NCBI RefSeq assembly: GCF_025264665.1
Contig: NZ_CP073697.1
Span: 3,162,001-3,226,000, forward strand
Source of the DNA: Edaphobacter flagellatus
Lineage (GTDB): Bacteria > Acidobacteriota > Terriglobia > Terriglobales > Acidobacteriaceae
Length of the DNA stretch: 64,000 nt
Reading direction: 5' to 3'
Position numbers and translations under genes: made by a program. Within the stretch, counting starts at the first letter, position 1. The number at the start of each line of letters is the position of its first letter. Below the pieces are notes generated by a model. That model searched no databases and was not told where the DNA came from. It saw only the letters and a list, made by a program, of their open reading frames with translations. Positions 49,441 to 60,658 of the stretch are shown here, one piece after another.

Positions 49441-51144
49441 TTACGAATCTAGCGATAAATTTTTGAATAATGCTTCAAAATTTTCTTTTGTAGTAGATCC
49501 GATTGTTTTTAGCAATTCTGTCCGACTTGGAGAATAGAACAGGGCTTGAATTGTTCGCTCGAAAGAACAATCAACTGGTAGATGCAACTTCTCTCTTATT
49601 AAGATAAGGTCTTTCCCGTCGAACAGATTTTGCATGATTTTGTTGCTATTGGGGGTTGTAGTTGGAAGCAATTTGAAATGTCGCGCGGAAATTTCTGAGC
49701 CAAACAACGTCTCAGCCTCCAAGAACTTTTTTCTTCCTTCGCTGTCATTGTCCCATAAAGCTCGAAATCTGACCTGCCAGGCAATCATAAGAGATATATA
49801 GAATTTGATTGAACCAGCGCCTACCGACGGTAGGATTGCAACGCTTCTTTCTCCACGAAATAGCTCTAGAGCTATGTAGTCGCATATACCTTCAACTATA
49901 ATCGTCATTTCTGTGTGTATTAGATCTAAGGCATATGGCTTGATGAGTAATGCGTCGAGGACAGGTTGGAGCGCTGACCGGTTATCCAACACTGAGCCTT
50001 GATAGTTAATCATGCGGGTTAAGCCGATGTTTCCATCGCTATCTTTATCCGCAATCACGACGCTTGAGATAGGAATTTTGTCAGGGTCTAGCAAGTAGTG
50101 CGAATGCGTGCAGTAAATTACCGCATTCTTCTCGGAAAGTTGCCGTAACTTTTGACAAAGTTTTCGTTGAGCGAAGGCATGTAGATAAGAGCCTGGTTCA
50201 TCCAAAAGATAGATGGATTGCAGGCCACTTCCACTTACAATTTTTGGATTGAATTCCAACTTCATTACAAAGTTGAAAAACCAATAAAAGCCTTTACTCC
50301 GATCGCTTATAAAAAAGAAATGTTCGTCTCCATTGCTGTCAGTTTCGACCACATCCAGTTTAAGAAAGTTTTTTGGTGGATTTGAATCGCTCTGGTCGAA
50401 TTCAATCGCTATCTTGAGGGCATCTCGATCATCGAGACGAAAGGTTTGCCATTCTCTAGTCAAGGCATCGTTTAGATGACGTTGCACCTTCGACAAAACT
50501 GTTTTTCTTTTACGAATTTCCAGGCTAGCCAAGTTGAAAATTGAGAATCCCGGGTCGGTTTTCAAGAATAGTTGTTGAATAATTTCGAGCCACTCCGGCA
50601 GCGAATCGCTTTCTTGGTCCGGTATTTCAATTTTTTCTGCAATCTTATCCCGGAAGTCGTCGAAGTAGAGAATATAGGGCAACCCTAAAATGACTTTTCT
50701 AGCTAAGGCATCTTGGGCGTCCAAATCACCGAAGTTTTCAAACGGAAATGAATATTTTTTGCTGATAAGATTGCGCCGAATAATCAACTTCGTCGGTAAA
50801 ATTCTTCTATTTTTTATTATCTCGAATGTGGATTTGAGGCTGGGAAACTGTTTCTCGCAAACTCCAAGATTCTGTTTGAGCTCATGCTTTGAGATTTCAA
50901 TTTCTGCCGAAACTCCTATAGGTCCAGAGGATGTTCGGTATAGGTTCGTAACATCCTTGAGGTGGCGACCGTTATCGTTTAGATCGTCGTTGTAAGGATC
51001 AAAGGCGAATATTGCTTGGAGGACTGTAGTCTTTCCTGATTCATTGACGCCAATAATCGGCATCAATGAATTCTTTGCGACGTTAATTTCAAGCGGTCCC
51101 GTAATAGCGCGGTAGTTCTCAATTATGAAGCGCAGATAGCGCAT
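49441..51144 (-). CDS. OLD-family ATP-dependent endonuclease (AAA ATPase plus TOPRIM)
   Basis: A 567-residue protein of the OLD (overcoming lysogenisation defect) type. The ABC-like ATPase has Walker A GVNESGKTT (32-40), signature/Walker B IYLLDEPGSYLHAF (about 312-326) and the switch His in IYCTHSHYLL. The C-terminal TOPRIM nuclease shows IIVEGICDYIALELF (about 415) and the DxD pair in LWDNDSEGRKKFL (about 465). OLD nucleases act in phage defence, alone (class 1) or with a UvrD-like partner (class 2, Gabija). No partner gene is adjacent. The DNA is strikingly AT-rich for this window, suggesting recent transfer. I start at the ATG ending at 51144, after GAGG; an upstream start at 51162 lacks one. 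Confidence 0.85.
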   Translation of the reverse strand: MRYLRFIIENYRAITGPLEINVAKNSLMPIIGVNESGKTTVLQAIFAFDPYNDDLNDNGRHLKDVTNLYRTSSGPIGVSAEIEISKHELKQNLGVCEKQFPSLKSTFEIIKNRRILPTKLIIRRNLISKKYSFPFENFGDLDAQDALARKVILGLPYILYFDDFRDKIAEKIEIPDQESDSLPEWLEIIQQLFLKTDPGFSIFNLASLEIRKRKTVLSKVQRHLNDALTREWQTFRLDDRDALKIAIEFDQSDSNPPKNFLKLDVVETDSNGDEHFFFISDRSKGFYWFFNFVMKLEFNPKIVSGSGLQSIYLLDEPGSYLHAFAQRKLCQKLRQLSEKNAVIYCTHSHYLLDPDKIPISSVVIADKDSDGNIGLTRMINYQGSVLDNRSALQPVLDALLIKPYALDLIHTEMTIIVEGICDYIALELFRGERSVAILPSVGAGSIKFYISLMIAWQVRFRALWDNDSEGRKKFLEAETLFGSEISARHFKLLPTTTPNSNKIMQNLFDGKDLILIREKLHLPVDCSFERTIQALFYSPSRTELLKTIGSTTKENFEALFKNLSLDS

Positions 51145-51272
51145 TCTTAACCTCACGTGCATGAGCTAGCACGAAACTCATGGTTTCATGCTATTTACTT
51201 GAATTTGTTGAATGTATCGAAATCAGGGATAGTCATTCAAGCCATTTGAAGGGCAAGTGCTATTTTCGATAA

Positions 51273-53300
51273 CTACTCTACCGTCACACTCTTAGCCAAA
51301 TTTCTTGGCTGATCCACGTCGCAGCCCCTACGGACTGCGATATGGTAGGCGACGAGTTGTAGCGGAACTACTTCGAGGATGGGCAGGAGTAGTTCGGGGG
51401 CTTTGGGGATGTGGATGGTGTGTTCTACCAGGCTTGCGATCTGGTCGTCGCCTTCGGTGGCGATGGCGATGACGCGGCCGGCGCGGGCGGTGACCTCCTG
51501 GATGTTGCTGAGGGTCTTTTCGTACTTGAGGACGCTGGCGGGGTCGTCGGGGTCTTTGGTGGCGATGCAGACGACGGGGAGTGACTCGTCGATGAGGGCG
51601 TTGGGGCCGTGCTTCATCTCGCCGGCGGGGTAACCTTCGGCGTGGATGTAGGAGATCTCTTTGAGCTTGAGCGCGCCTTCGAGGGCGATGGGGTAGTGGA
51701 TGCCGCGTCCGAGGAAGAGGAAGTTGCTGGCGGCGTGGAAGAGGCGGGCGAGGTGCTGGCACTGCTCGTCGAGGGTGAGGCGGGGGGCGCGGCGGCGCTC
51801 AGGGCCGGGCCATGCCGGAGTGCTGGATGACGTTGCTGCGCTGGTGAGGGTTGGGGCGGCTACGCCTTCGGACATGCCGATGGTGTTGGAGGGGTCGAGG
51901 AGCATGGACTCGAGCTTGGAGGGGAGTCGGCCGAGTTCGGTGGCGAGGCGGAGCGAGTCTTCGGGCGTGATGGTGTTGCGAACCTGCGCGAGGTGCAGCG
52001 CGAGGAGAAACAGCGCGGTGAGCTGCGCGGTGAAGGCCTTGGTGGAGGCGACACCGATCTCAGGGCCGGCGTTGGTGGTGATGGTGCCGTTGGCGCGGCG
52101 GGTGATGGCGGAGCCGACGACGTTGCAGATGGCGAGGGTTTTGGAGCCCTTGGAGATAAGTTCGGCCTGGGCGGCGAGGGTGTCAGCGGTTTCGCCGGAC
52201 TGGGTGATGAGGAGGCCGAGGTCGAGGGGCGAAGGGATGGGGTCGCGGTAGCGGTACTCGGAGGCGTAGTCGACGTCGACGGGGAGGCGGGCGAGGCGCT
52301 CGATCATGAACTTGCCAGCGAGCCCGGCGTGCCAGGAGGTGCCGCAGGCGGCGATGGTGATCTGGGTGGCGCGACGGAGATCGTCGGCGGAGATATCGAG
52401 GTTGTCGAGGAAGACCTGTCCGGTGTCGAAGGAGATGCGCCCGAGGGTGGTGTCGCGGATGGCGCGCGGCTGCTCGTTAATTTCTTTGAGCATGAAGTGC
52501 TTGTAGCCGGCTTTTTCGGCCTGGATGGGGTCCCAGGCGATGCGCTGAGTTTTGAGCTCGAGTGGGCGGCCGCTGAAGTCGGAGAGCGAGACACCTTCGG
52601 GCGTGAGGACGGCAAGTTCTCCGTCGGCGAGGAAGTGGATGTTGCGGGTGTGGTGGAGGATGCCGGGGACGTCGGAGGCGAGGAAGTATTCTCCGTCGCC
52701 GATGCCGAGGACAGCGGGTGGGCCAGAGCGTGCGGCGACGAGCTTGTTGGGTTCGTGCGCGGAGAGGACGCCGATGGCGAAGGCTCCGGTGAGATGTTTG
52801 ACGGCTTCGCGGACGGCTTCTTCAAGTGCTGGCCGTGTGGGCTCTGAGTTTCCGCGAGTTGATGCGAGTAACTCCTCCATCTCTTTAAGCTCTTGCTCGA
52901 TGAGGTGGGCGATGATCTCGGTGTCGGTTTCGGTGACGAAGGTGTGTCCTTTGGCAGTGAGTTGCTGCTTGAGGGCGAGGTAGTTTTCGACGATGCCGTT
53001 GTGGACGACGACGAGGGAGCCGGTGCAGTCGCGGTGCGGGTGAGCGTTTTCTTCGGTGGGGCGTCCGTGGGTGGCCCAGCGGGTGTGTCCTATACCGAAG
53101 GTGCCGTGGATAGGGTGCTCGGCGATGACGGCTTCAAGGTTGCGCAGCTTGCCGGGCGCGCGGCGAAGCTGAAGGCCGTCGGGGCTTCCGGCGACGGCAA
53201 TGCCTGCGGAGTCATAGCCGCGGTATTCGAGGCGGCGAAGGCCTTCGATGATGACAGGGACGACTGGTTTCGGACCAATGTAGCCAACAATTCCACACAT
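51273..53300 (-). CDS. glmS: Glutamine-fructose-6-phosphate aminotransferase (isomerising)
   Basis: A 675-residue enzyme making glucosamine-6-phosphate from fructose-6-phosphate and glutamine, the entry to peptidoglycan and LPS aminosugars. The catalytic Cys2 is exposed in [10 protein letters not shown]; the glutaminase includes [18 protein letters not shown]. Two SIS domains follow ([37 protein letters not shown]), ending [13 protein letters not shown]. It is longer than the usual roughly 610 residues because of a Ser/Pro/Arg-rich insertion (about 475-515, with [14 protein letters not shown]) and a Ser/Thr-rich loop near 145. No glmS ribozyme was found upstream. Confidence 0.95.
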   Translation of the reverse strand: MCGIVGYIGPKPVVPVIIEGLRRLEYRGYDSAGIAVAGSPDGLQLRRAPGKLRNLEAVIAEHPIHGTFGIGHTRWATHGRPTEENAHPHRDCTGSLVVVHNGIVENYLALKQQLTAKGHTFVTETDTEIIAHLIEQELKEMEELLASTRGNSEPTRPALEEAVREAVKHLTGAFAIGVLSAHEPNKLVAARSGPPAVLGIGDGEYFLASDVPGILHHTRNIHFLADGELAVLTPEGVSLSDFSGRPLELKTQRIAWDPIQAEKAGYKHFMLKEINEQPRAIRDTTLGRISFDTGQVFLDNLDISADDLRRATQITIAACGTSWHAGLAGKFMIERLARLPVDVDYASEYRYRDPIPSPLDLGLLITQSGETADTLAAQAELISKGSKTLAICNVVGSAITRRANGTITTNAGPEIGVASTKAFTAQLTALFLLALHLAQVRNTITPEDSLRLATELGRLPSKLESMLLDPSNTIGMSEGVAAPTLTSAATSSSTPAWPGPERRRAPRLTLDEQCQHLARLFHAASNFLFLGRGIHYPIALEGALKLKEISYIHAEGYPAGEMKHGPNALIDESLPVVCIATKDPDDPASVLKYEKTLSNIQEVTARAGRVIAIATEGDDQIASLVEHTIHIPKAPELLLPILEVVPLQLVAYHIAVRRGCDVDQPRNLAKSVTVE

Positions 53301-53677
53301 GGGATGAGTGTAGATGGAGTGCCCGGATTTTGTGCAGGCGGCGTGTATGCCTTTTGTGGGATGGGTATGTTGTGGCGTTGTCGAGCAGGAGAAAAAGATT
53401 GACTCTCGTGAAGGCAGGGACTGGATTAAATCTCTTGCAAAATTTGTGACGGGGCATTAACGTAGCGTTACTCCTTTTCAAAAGAGCCGATTTTTAGCGG
53501 CAGGGAAGCTCCTCCCCTTTTTCCGAGACGAAGCTAATCGTGGCCTGGATGCCGCGTATTGATCTCAATCCTCCGCCCAGCGTTGCGGAAGGAACCCTCA
53601 CTTTATTTCACTGCGATCGAAAAGACGCCGCTATGCGGCGGATGAAAACCCATTGTGTTTTTATTTGGAGGTCAATC
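53301..53677. other. Divergent upstream region of glmS and the second TonB receptor
   Basis: About 380 bases with promoters for two divergent genes. It contains the palindrome TAACG-TAG-CGTTA (53458-53470) and, in the receptor leader, the hairpin CGCCGC-TAT-GCGGCG (53626-53640). No promoter could be read with confidence and no additional gene was supported. Confidence 0.45.
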
Positions 53678-56600
53678 ATGCGTTTTTACACGCACGGGAT
53701 ACGTACGCGCGTCGTTCGGCTTATCGCTTTCACGATTCTTTTGGCTACGTTTGCAGCGAGTCATGCCCAGACGTTTCGCGGTGGAATCAATGGCACAGTT
53801 ACCGACAAGACAGGAGCCTCGATTGCAAATGCAGCGGTAGTTGCACTGCAAACAGAGACTGGTGTAACGCACACGACCGTCAGCTCCAGCGCCGGCACGT
53901 TTCTCTTTCAGGACCTGCCGTTGGGCACCTACAGCGTGACGGTGAGCTTCAGCGGATTTCAGACAGTGAAGACGGACAAGGTGATGGTATCGGCTGGAAC
54001 GATCTACACGTTGCCGGTGGTACTGCAGCTTGCAAGCTCAGATACGACGGTGGAGGTCGATGCTGCGGGATTGGCATTGGATACAACTACAACCACGCAG
54101 ACGACGGTGCTTGAGGCAAGGGCTGTGGCGGATATGCCGCTCAACGGTCGTGACTTTACGCAGATGATTCAGCTGACGCCAGGCTTTGCCGGATATACCG
54201 GAGGCGGCTATGGCTCGTTGAATGGAACGCGTGCCAACCAGATGAACTGGCAGATCGACGGCGTGGACAATAACGATCTCTGGCATAACGTTCCGGCTGT
54301 CAATCAAGGCGGTGTTTCAGGCATCGCAGGCATTGTGCTTCCGCTGGATGCGGTGGACCAGTTTTCGGCACAGACGCAGGCAGGGCCAGAGGGCGGACGT
54401 AATCCTGGCGGCACGGTGAATCTGACGCTACGCTCCGGCACGAACCAAATTCATGGTTCGGTGTACTACTTCAACCGCAACGAGCTGTTTGGCGCGAAGA
54501 GTCCTTTTGCGGATACGAAGCAGAAGGTGCGCAACTACAACTATGGGTTTTCGGTAGGCGGACCGATTCTTCGCGACAAGCTATTTGCCTTTGCGACGTT
54601 TGAGAAACAGAGGTTCACGATTGGAGAGTCGGGCACGGCGACGCAGCCTTCGGTTGGTTGGCAGAGTCAGGCGAAGGCGATTCTTGCGGCGAAGGGCATT
54701 CCCATCAATGGTGTCATGCAAGATGTGCTCAACAATTTGTGGGGCAACAGCATCCTTTCGCAGGACACAGCGGGCGTAAAGAACAATTATCACTCGAACG
54801 ATCCGGAGTTTGGTTACAGCTATAACGGTCTGGGCAAGGTGGATTGGCAGCTCACGCCGAAAGATCAGCTGAGCGTGCACTGGTTTGCTGGACAAGGCAA
54901 TCAGGTAGCTCCTGTGGGTTCGCAGCTGCTTGCTTACTATGAGGAAGCCCCCATCCATGTGCAGAACATGGCGATCGTCTATAACCGCGTGATCTCGCCG
55001 CGTATCACGAATCAGGTATTGGCTGGAGTGAACTACTTCAATCAGGTATTCAACGACTACAAGAGTCCGCCAAGCGTACAAAGCCTGGGCTTTATTACGG
55101 GTGCGACTTTTCCCAATGCTCCGAATATCACGATTAAAAACTTTGATCCTGTCGGTCTTACGCCTCCGGAAGGCCGTAACGACATTACAGGCCATCTGAC
55201 TGATCAACTCTCGTGGGTCGTCGGTAAGCATCAACTGCGATTCGGCGGCGAGTATCGTCAAGCGCAATTGGATGAGTTCTATCACCGTCATGCGACCGGC
55301 AGCTTTACATTCGATGGAACGCGTGTTGCTGCAATCGGTCCTACGTTGACACCGAATCCTGATGGATTGGATGGTTATCGTTATGCTCTGGCTGATTATC
55401 TTGCCGGTCTAACATCCAATGCGTCGATTGCAATCGGCGATCCGGAACGTCAGGTATTTGTAAACAACTGGTTCTTAAATGCAGGCGACTCGTGGCAGAT
55501 CTCTCCAAAGCTGAACGTGAACTATGGTCTGCGTTATGAGTATGTGGGACCGCTGCATAATAGCAATAAAGACATGTCGGTCTTTCGTCCAGCTCTGACG
55601 GCGAATAAAGGCCTGGCTTTTCAGGGTGTCGATATCGACTCTTTATACGGACGCTACTGGAAGAGCTTGAGTCCTCGCGTAGGAGCGAGCTATCAGGCTG
55701 ACCCAAATACGGTTGTACGGGCCGGTTTTGGTTTTTATTTCGATACGCCGAATCTGAACCCCTTCCTGGACAATCGGCCGGGCAATGCAGCTCCGAACGG
55801 TGTGGAAGGAAATCCTGGAGGGCCGAATCCGGTGTACACGGTGGCTCCGACCGGAGGATCGAAGACGACGATTCAGAAGGGTGTTGCGATTTTTCCATCA
55901 TCGCAGGGATATCCATGCAGTCCGACTGCAACGTGCGGCGTCTTTTCGGTCAACAGCAACTTCAGGCCGGCTTACAACGTAAATTACAGCCTGAATCTGG
56001 AGCATACGGTGACGTCCAGCATCATCATGCAGCTTGGCTATGTGGGTAGCGAAGGCCGTCACCTGCTGAGCCTGCTGGATATTAACCAGGGAACGAGCCA
56101 AAGCAGTCGTCCTTATTGTGTTCTCAACTCGATCTATTGCGCATACAGCAACATTAACCAACTGGAGAGCATTGGTACGTCGAACTACAACGCACTTCAG
56201 ACACAGCTGCGGTTGCAGAACTGGCACAGGCTATCCGGCTCGGTCATCTACACATGGAGCCATAACATGGACGAAGTCACGGCATATCGTGGTGCGCTTC
56301 CGCAGGATAACTTCAACTTCAAAGGTGACTACAGCAACTCGGACTTCGATACGCGCAACACCTTTGTGGCTTATCTAAGCTATGCGATTCCGGGCTCGTC
56401 GCATGCGAAGCTGCTGACCAATGGCTGGCAGGTGAACTCGTTGATGAACTTTCATGGTGGGCAGCCGTTTACGGTGCACGCCTCAGGCGATATCAGCGGT
56501 ACGAATGAGGGCAACGATCGTGCGGTGCAGGTGGGCCCGATCAACAAGGGGTATCAAGGACAAAAGCCTGGCGTGAATTGGCTGGATCCTTCTGCCTTTA

Positions 56601-56902
56601 CCGATCCAGCACCGGGGACGTTTGGGACGACGCGGCGCAATGGCTACTATGGGCCGGGCTATTCCGATGTTGATCTTTCGGTGTTCAAAGACACGAAGAT
56701 CACAGAGAAGGCTACGGTTCAGTTCCGTGCCGAGATGTTTAATGTGTTCAACAGAGCGAACTATGCTCCTCCGGGATTTGGTACGGTGTCGGTGGGTGGG
56801 GACTTTACGCTCGACGATACCATCGGCGATTACAACGGAGCGCCTGGCATAGGAGCAGGCGAAGCATTCAATACGCAGTTTGCTTTGAAGGTTATCTTCT
56901 AA
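53678..56902 (+). CDS. TonB-dependent receptor, Oar-like (second copy)
   Basis: A 1074-residue outer-membrane receptor. A signal peptide (about 1-32) ends TFAASHAQ. The carboxypeptidase-regulatory domain (about 35-115: GINGTVTDKTGASIANAAVV) leads to a plug with MPLNGRDFTQMIQLTPGFAG and a barrel ending TQFALKVIF. GGAGG stands seven bases before the ATG at 53678; an upstream frame to 53540 adds non-signal residues. It shares only overall layout with the receptor at 1000, so they are probably for different ligands. A bidirectional terminator follows. Confidence 0.92.
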   Translation: MRFYTHGIRTRVVRLIAFTILLATFAASHAQTFRGGINGTVTDKTGASIANAAVVALQTETGVTHTTVSSSAGTFLFQDLPLGTYSVTVSFSGFQTVKTDKVMVSAGTIYTLPVVLQLASSDTTVEVDAAGLALDTTTTTQTTVLEARAVADMPLNGRDFTQMIQLTPGFAGYTGGGYGSLNGTRANQMNWQIDGVDNNDLWHNVPAVNQGGVSGIAGIVLPLDAVDQFSAQTQAGPEGGRNPGGTVNLTLRSGTNQIHGSVYYFNRNELFGAKSPFADTKQKVRNYNYGFSVGGPILRDKLFAFATFEKQRFTIGESGTATQPSVGWQSQAKAILAAKGIPINGVMQDVLNNLWGNSILSQDTAGVKNNYHSNDPEFGYSYNGLGKVDWQLTPKDQLSVHWFAGQGNQVAPVGSQLLAYYEEAPIHVQNMAIVYNRVISPRITNQVLAGVNYFNQVFNDYKSPPSVQSLGFITGATFPNAPNITIKNFDPVGLTPPEGRNDITGHLTDQLSWVVGKHQLRFGGEYRQAQLDEFYHRHATGSFTFDGTRVAAIGPTLTPNPDGLDGYRYALADYLAGLTSNASIAIGDPERQVFVNNWFLNAGDSWQISPKLNVNYGLRYEYVGPLHNSNKDMSVFRPALTANKGLAFQGVDIDSLYGRYWKSLSPRVGASYQADPNTVVRAGFGFYFDTPNLNPFLDNRPGNAAPNGVEGNPGGPNPVYTVAPTGGSKTTIQKGVAIFPSSQGYPCSPTATCGVFSVNSNFRPAYNVNYSLNLEHTVTSSIIMQLGYVGSEGRHLLSLLDINQGTSQSSRPYCVLNSIYCAYSNINQLESIGTSNYNALQTQLRLQNWHRLSGSVIYTWSHNMDEVTAYRGALPQDNFNFKGDYSNSDFDTRNTFVAYLSYAIPGSSHAKLLTNGWQVNSLMNFHGGQPFTVHASGDISGTNEGNDRAVQVGPINKGYQGQKPGVNWLDPSAFTDPAPGTFGTTRRNGYYGPGYSDVDLSVFKDTKITEKATVQFRAEMFNVFNRANYAPPGFGTVSVGGDFTLDDTIGDYNGAPGIGAGEAFNTQFALKVIF

Positions 56903-56926
56903 TCTGCCTCGTTCTCTTGGGCCCAA

Positions 56927-56961
56927 AAAGAAGCCTCATCCGCAATGGATGAGGCTTCTTT
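56927..56961. terminator. Bidirectional terminator between the TonB receptor and phosphoketolase genes
   Basis: AAAGAAGCCTCATCC (56927-56941) and GGATGAGGCTTCTTT (56947-56961) are perfectly complementary over 15 bases around GCAAT. The outer A/T runs serve as U-tracts on both strands, so it can terminate the receptor transcript on the plus strand and the phosphoketolase transcript on the minus strand. Confidence 0.9.
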
Positions 56962-56974
56962 ATCTTGATGCTGT

Positions 56975-59380
56975 TTAGACGGGCCACTTCCAGTCGGTGA
57001 TGTCTTTGTGGTCGATGCCGTGCTTGTGGGCGTAATTGACGCTTTCGATGATCTTGTCCTTGAGCCATTCCTTGGTGTGGGCGGCGGTGGCCTGTAGTTT
57101 GGGGACGCGGTCGATGACGTCGATGGCGATGTCGAAGCGGTCGATCTGATTGAGAATCGCCAGCTCGAGTGGTGTGTTGATGTTGCCTTGTTCCTTGTAG
57201 CCGCGAACGTGGATGTTGTCGTGATTTTTGCGGCGGTAGGTGAATTTGTGGATGAGCGAGGCGTAGGCGTGGAAGTTGAAGATGACCGGCTTGTCGACGG
57301 TGAAGAGCGAGTCGAACTCGCGGTCGGAGAGGCCGTGCGGATGCTCGGACTCAGGCATGAGCCGGAAGAGGTCGACGACATTGACGAAGCGGATTTTCAG
57401 GTCTGTGCAGTGCTCGCGCAGGATGGCGACTGCGGCGAGTGCTTCGGCAGTGGGAATGTCGCCGGCGCAGGCGATGACGATATCGGGCTCGGAGCCTGCG
57501 TCGGTTGAGGCGAAGTCCCAGATACCGATGCCTTTGGTGCAGTGTTTGATGGCCTCGTCCATATCGAGGTACTGAAGATGCGGCGCTTTGTCGGCGACGA
57601 TGACATTGACGTAGTTGGTGCTGCACAGACAATGGTTGGCGACGGAGAGCAGGCAGTTGGCGTCAGGTGGAAGATAGATGCGCGTGACGTGCGGGCTCTT
57701 GTTCGCGACGACATCGAGGAAGCCGGGGTCCTGATGCGTGAAGCCGTTGTGGTCCTGCCGCCAGACGAGCGACGTGATGAGCAGGTTGATGGAGGAGATG
57801 GGCGCGCGCCAGCGAAGCTCGAGCTTGCTCTTCTCCAGCCACTTGGCGTGCTGATTGAACATGGAGTCGATGATGTGGACGAAGGCTTCATAGCTGGAGA
57901 GGAAGCCGTGGCGTCCGGTGAGAACATAGCCTTCGAACCAGCCTTCGAGCGTGTGCTCGGAGAGCATCTCCATGACGCGGCCGCCAGGAGCGATGTCGGT
58001 GCCGTCGGCATCTTCGGGGAAGATCTCGGCCATCCACGATTTTGACGTGGCTTCGTACATCAGCTGCAGGCGGTTGGATGCTGTTTCATCGGGGCCGAAG
58101 ACGCGGAAGCTGGTCATGTTTCGCTTGATGACATCGCGCAGATAGCCACCGAGGGTAAAGGTGCTGGAGACTTCGATCTGGCCGGGCTTTTTGACCTTGA
58201 TGGCGTAGTCGCGGAAGTCGGGAAGGTCGAGCGGCTTGCGCAGAAGACCGCCGTTGGCGTGTGGGTTGGCGGTGATGCGACGTGTGCCCTCGGGAGCCAT
58301 GGCGCGCAACTCTGGAATGAGGCGTCCGCTTGCGTCGAAGAGCTCTTCGGGCTTGTAGCTCTTGAGCCATTGCTCGACCTGCTTGAGATGCTTGGGGTTG
58401 GTTTTGGGGTCGAGGATGGGAATCTGGTGCGCGCGCCAGAAGCCTTCGACCTTATGGCCGTCGACCTCTTTAGGGCCGGTCCAGCCTTTTGGCGTGCGAA
58501 GGATGATCATCGGCCAGCGTGGGCGGTCGGGTGATTTCGATTTACTGCTGCGAGCTTTCGATTGGATGTCGCGAATCTCGTTGATGCAGTGCTCGGTGAC
58601 CTCGGCCATCTTCTGGTGCATGATCTTCGGATCGTCGCCTTCGACGATGTATGGGTGCCAGCCGTAGCCGAAGAAGAGAGCTTCGAGTTCGTCTTGCGGG
58701 ATGCGAGCGAGGATGGTCGGGTTTGCGATCTTGTAGCCGTTGAGATGGAGGACAGGGAGCACAGCTCCGTCGCAGATGGGATCGAGAAATTTGTTGGAGT
58801 GCCAGCTAGTGGCGAGCGGGCCGGTTTCGGCTTCGCCGTCGCCAACCATAACGGTAACGATCAGGTTGGGGTTGTCGTACGCCGCTCCGAAGCCGTGCGA
58901 GAGCGAGTAGCCTAGTTCGCCGCCTTCGTGGATAGAACCGGGCGTCTCCGGAGTGCAATGACTTCCGATTCCACCGGGGAAGGAGAACTGCTTAAAGAAC
59001 TTCTGCATGCCGGCTTCGTCCTGGCTCTTATCGGGATAGACCTCGGAGTAGACGCCTTCGAGGTAGCAGTTCGACAAGGTTGCGGGCGCGCCGTGGCCGG
59101 GTCCGGAGAGAAAGATCAGATCGAGATCGTACTTCTTGATGAGCCGGTTGAGGTGCACCCACGTGAAGGATTGGCCAGGATCGGAGCCCCAGTGGCCGAG
59201 CAGGCGGTTCTTGATGTGTTCGGGCTTGAGTGGTGTGCGGAGCAAAGGATTGTCCTGCAGATAGAGCATGCCAACGGAGAGATAGTTGCAGGCGCGCCAG
59301 TAGGCGTCTATCTTGCGTAGTTCTTCCGGAGAGAGAATAACTGTAGATGTCTTCTTTGCTTTGGCGCTTGATGGCGGCAT
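56975..59380 (-). CDS. xfp: Phosphoketolase (xylulose-5-phosphate/fructose-6-phosphate)
   Basis: An 801-residue TPP enzyme that splits xylulose-5-phosphate or fructose-6-phosphate to acetyl-phosphate and a triose or tetrose phosphate. The N-terminal half has the phosphoketolase hallmark [20 protein letters not shown] and the TPP/metal motif [19 protein letters not shown]. Further conserved blocks include [15 protein letters not shown] and [20 protein letters not shown] before the ATG ending at 59380 fixes the start; an upstream frame to 59458 is non-family. It follows ackA by 37 bases, so its acetyl-phosphate can feed straight into ATP synthesis. Confidence 0.95.
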   Translation of the reverse strand: MPPSSAKAKKTSTVILSPEELRKIDAYWRACNYLSVGMLYLQDNPLLRTPLKPEHIKNRLLGHWGSDPGQSFTWVHLNRLIKKYDLDLIFLSGPGHGAPATLSNCYLEGVYSEVYPDKSQDEAGMQKFFKQFSFPGGIGSHCTPETPGSIHEGGELGYSLSHGFGAAYDNPNLIVTVMVGDGEAETGPLATSWHSNKFLDPICDGAVLPVLHLNGYKIANPTILARIPQDELEALFFGYGWHPYIVEGDDPKIMHQKMAEVTEHCINEIRDIQSKARSSKSKSPDRPRWPMIILRTPKGWTGPKEVDGHKVEGFWRAHQIPILDPKTNPKHLKQVEQWLKSYKPEELFDASGRLIPELRAMAPEGTRRITANPHANGGLLRKPLDLPDFRDYAIKVKKPGQIEVSSTFTLGGYLRDVIKRNMTSFRVFGPDETASNRLQLMYEATSKSWMAEIFPEDADGTDIAPGGRVMEMLSEHTLEGWFEGYVLTGRHGFLSSYEAFVHIIDSMFNQHAKWLEKSKLELRWRAPISSINLLITSLVWRQDHNGFTHQDPGFLDVVANKSPHVTRIYLPPDANCLLSVANHCLCSTNYVNVIVADKAPHLQYLDMDEAIKHCTKGIGIWDFASTDAGSEPDIVIACAGDIPTAEALAAVAILREHCTDLKIRFVNVVDLFRLMPESEHPHGLSDREFDSLFTVDKPVIFNFHAYASLIHKFTYRRKNHDNIHVRGYKEQGNINTPLELAILNQIDRFDIAIDVIDRVPKLQATAAHTKEWLKDKIIESVNYAHKHGIDHKDITDWKWPV

Positions 59381-59417
59381 GACGATCTCCCTTTCGAAAC
59401 CGATGAGAACTGTATCG

Positions 59418-60641
59418 CTAAAAGCGGGGCCGTTCGTTGCTGAGCATGTGTTGAACATGCGTGGCGATCATCCAGTCTTCTTTTGCTGGAATGAGCAGAA
59501 TGCGTGTCTTTGATTCTGATACGGAGATGCAGTGGATGTCACTTTGTGCACTGCGTTTTTCGGCGTTATTTAATACAGGGTCCATCTGTACGCCAAGTGT
59601 GTTGAGGCCGCTGACGATCTCATCGCGTGAACGGGCGTCGTGTTCGCCGATGCCTCCGGTGAAGACGATGGCGTCGAGTCCTCCCAGCAACCATGAGAAA
59701 GAGCCGATGGTTTTACGGACGCTGCGTGTGAAGACGTCGATGGCGAACTGCGCGCGTGGATTGCCGCTGGCTGCTGCCTCGCGTGTGGAACGCATGTCGT
59801 TGGGGAGGCCGGAAAGAGCGGCGATGCCGGAGTCGTGGTTAAGGAGTGTTTCGACGGCGCTGAATGCCTGCGTGCGATCGCCGGTCATGGCGCGCAGCAG
59901 GTAGAGGACGAGGCCCGGATCAAGATCGCCGGGGCGCGTGCCCATGACGACGCCGCCGGTGGGGGTGAGTCCCATGGAAGTGTCGACGGATGCTCCGTCG
60001 ATGAGCGCGGTCACGCTGCATCCGCTACCAAGATGCGCGATGACCATGCGATGCGGGATGGGTTCGTTTGCTGTGCGGATTTGTTCGACGATGGATTCGC
60101 AGCTGAGGCCGTGGAAGCCATAGCGGCGTACACCTTGCGCGCGATACTTGTCGGGGATGGCATAGGCGGTGGCGACCTCAGGCATGGTGTGATGAAAGAC
60201 GGTATCGAAGCAGGCGAAGTGCGGCACGTTCGGGAAGCGCTTCATTGTCTCGCGAATGATTTTGATCGCAGAGGGATCGTGCAGCGGCGCGAAGATCACG
60301 GCTTCGTCGAGATCGCGCAGCACTTCATCGGTGATGCGTACGTGGCGATCGAGTTTAGCGCCGGGATGCACGACGCGATAGCCGACGGTATCGATGGCGG
60401 GGATGCCCGGAGCGGAGACAGCGTCTACGACTTTGCCGATGGCCTTGATTGGATCGTCAGCTTTGACCGCAGTGGCTGGTTTTCTGTCCGGGTGGGCGAT
60501 GTTGTGAAAGGCAAAGGTTGCGTGGCCGGAACCGATGCCGGAGACTTCGCCTTCGTAGCGGGACTGCGGTGTTTTGTTTGCCGCAGCGAAGACGGAGAAC
60601 TTGATGGACGACGATCCGCTGTTGATGACGAGCAGGTGCAA
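59418..60641 (-). CDS. ackA: Acetate kinase, TTG start
   Basis: A 407-residue acetate kinase converting acetyl-phosphate and ADP to acetate and ATP. The start [16 protein letters not shown] is the family N-terminus and the phosphate-binding strand. [49 protein letters not shown] and [18 protein letters not shown] are the conserved blocks with catalytic Arg, Asp and Glu. The start codon is TTG, six bases after GGAGGA. It follows the mscS gene by 17 bases and precedes xfp, forming a phosphoketolase pathway operon. Confidence 0.95.
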   Translation of the reverse strand: MHLLVINSGSSSIKFSVFAAANKTPQSRYEGEVSGIGSGHATFAFHNIAHPDRKPATAVKADDPIKAIGKVVDAVSAPGIPAIDTVGYRVVHPGAKLDRHVRITDEVLRDLDEAVIFAPLHDPSAIKIIRETMKRFPNVPHFACFDTVFHHTMPEVATAYAIPDKYRAQGVRRYGFHGLSCESIVEQIRTANEPIPHRMVIAHLGSGCSVTALIDGASVDTSMGLTPTGGVVMGTRPGDLDPGLVLYLLRAMTGDRTQAFSAVETLLNHDSGIAALSGLPNDMRSTREAAASGNPRAQFAIDVFTRSVRKTIGSFSWLLGGLDAIVFTGGIGEHDARSRDEIVSGLNTLGVQMDPVLNNAEKRSAQSDIHCISVSESKTRILLIPAKEDWMIATHVQHMLSNERPRF

Positions 60642-60658
60642 TGCGCTTCCTCCGTCGT

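Noticed and set aside
53301..53677. glmS ribozyme or riboswitch upstream of glmS
   Set aside because: No ribozyme core was recognised, and the interval holds only short palindromes.
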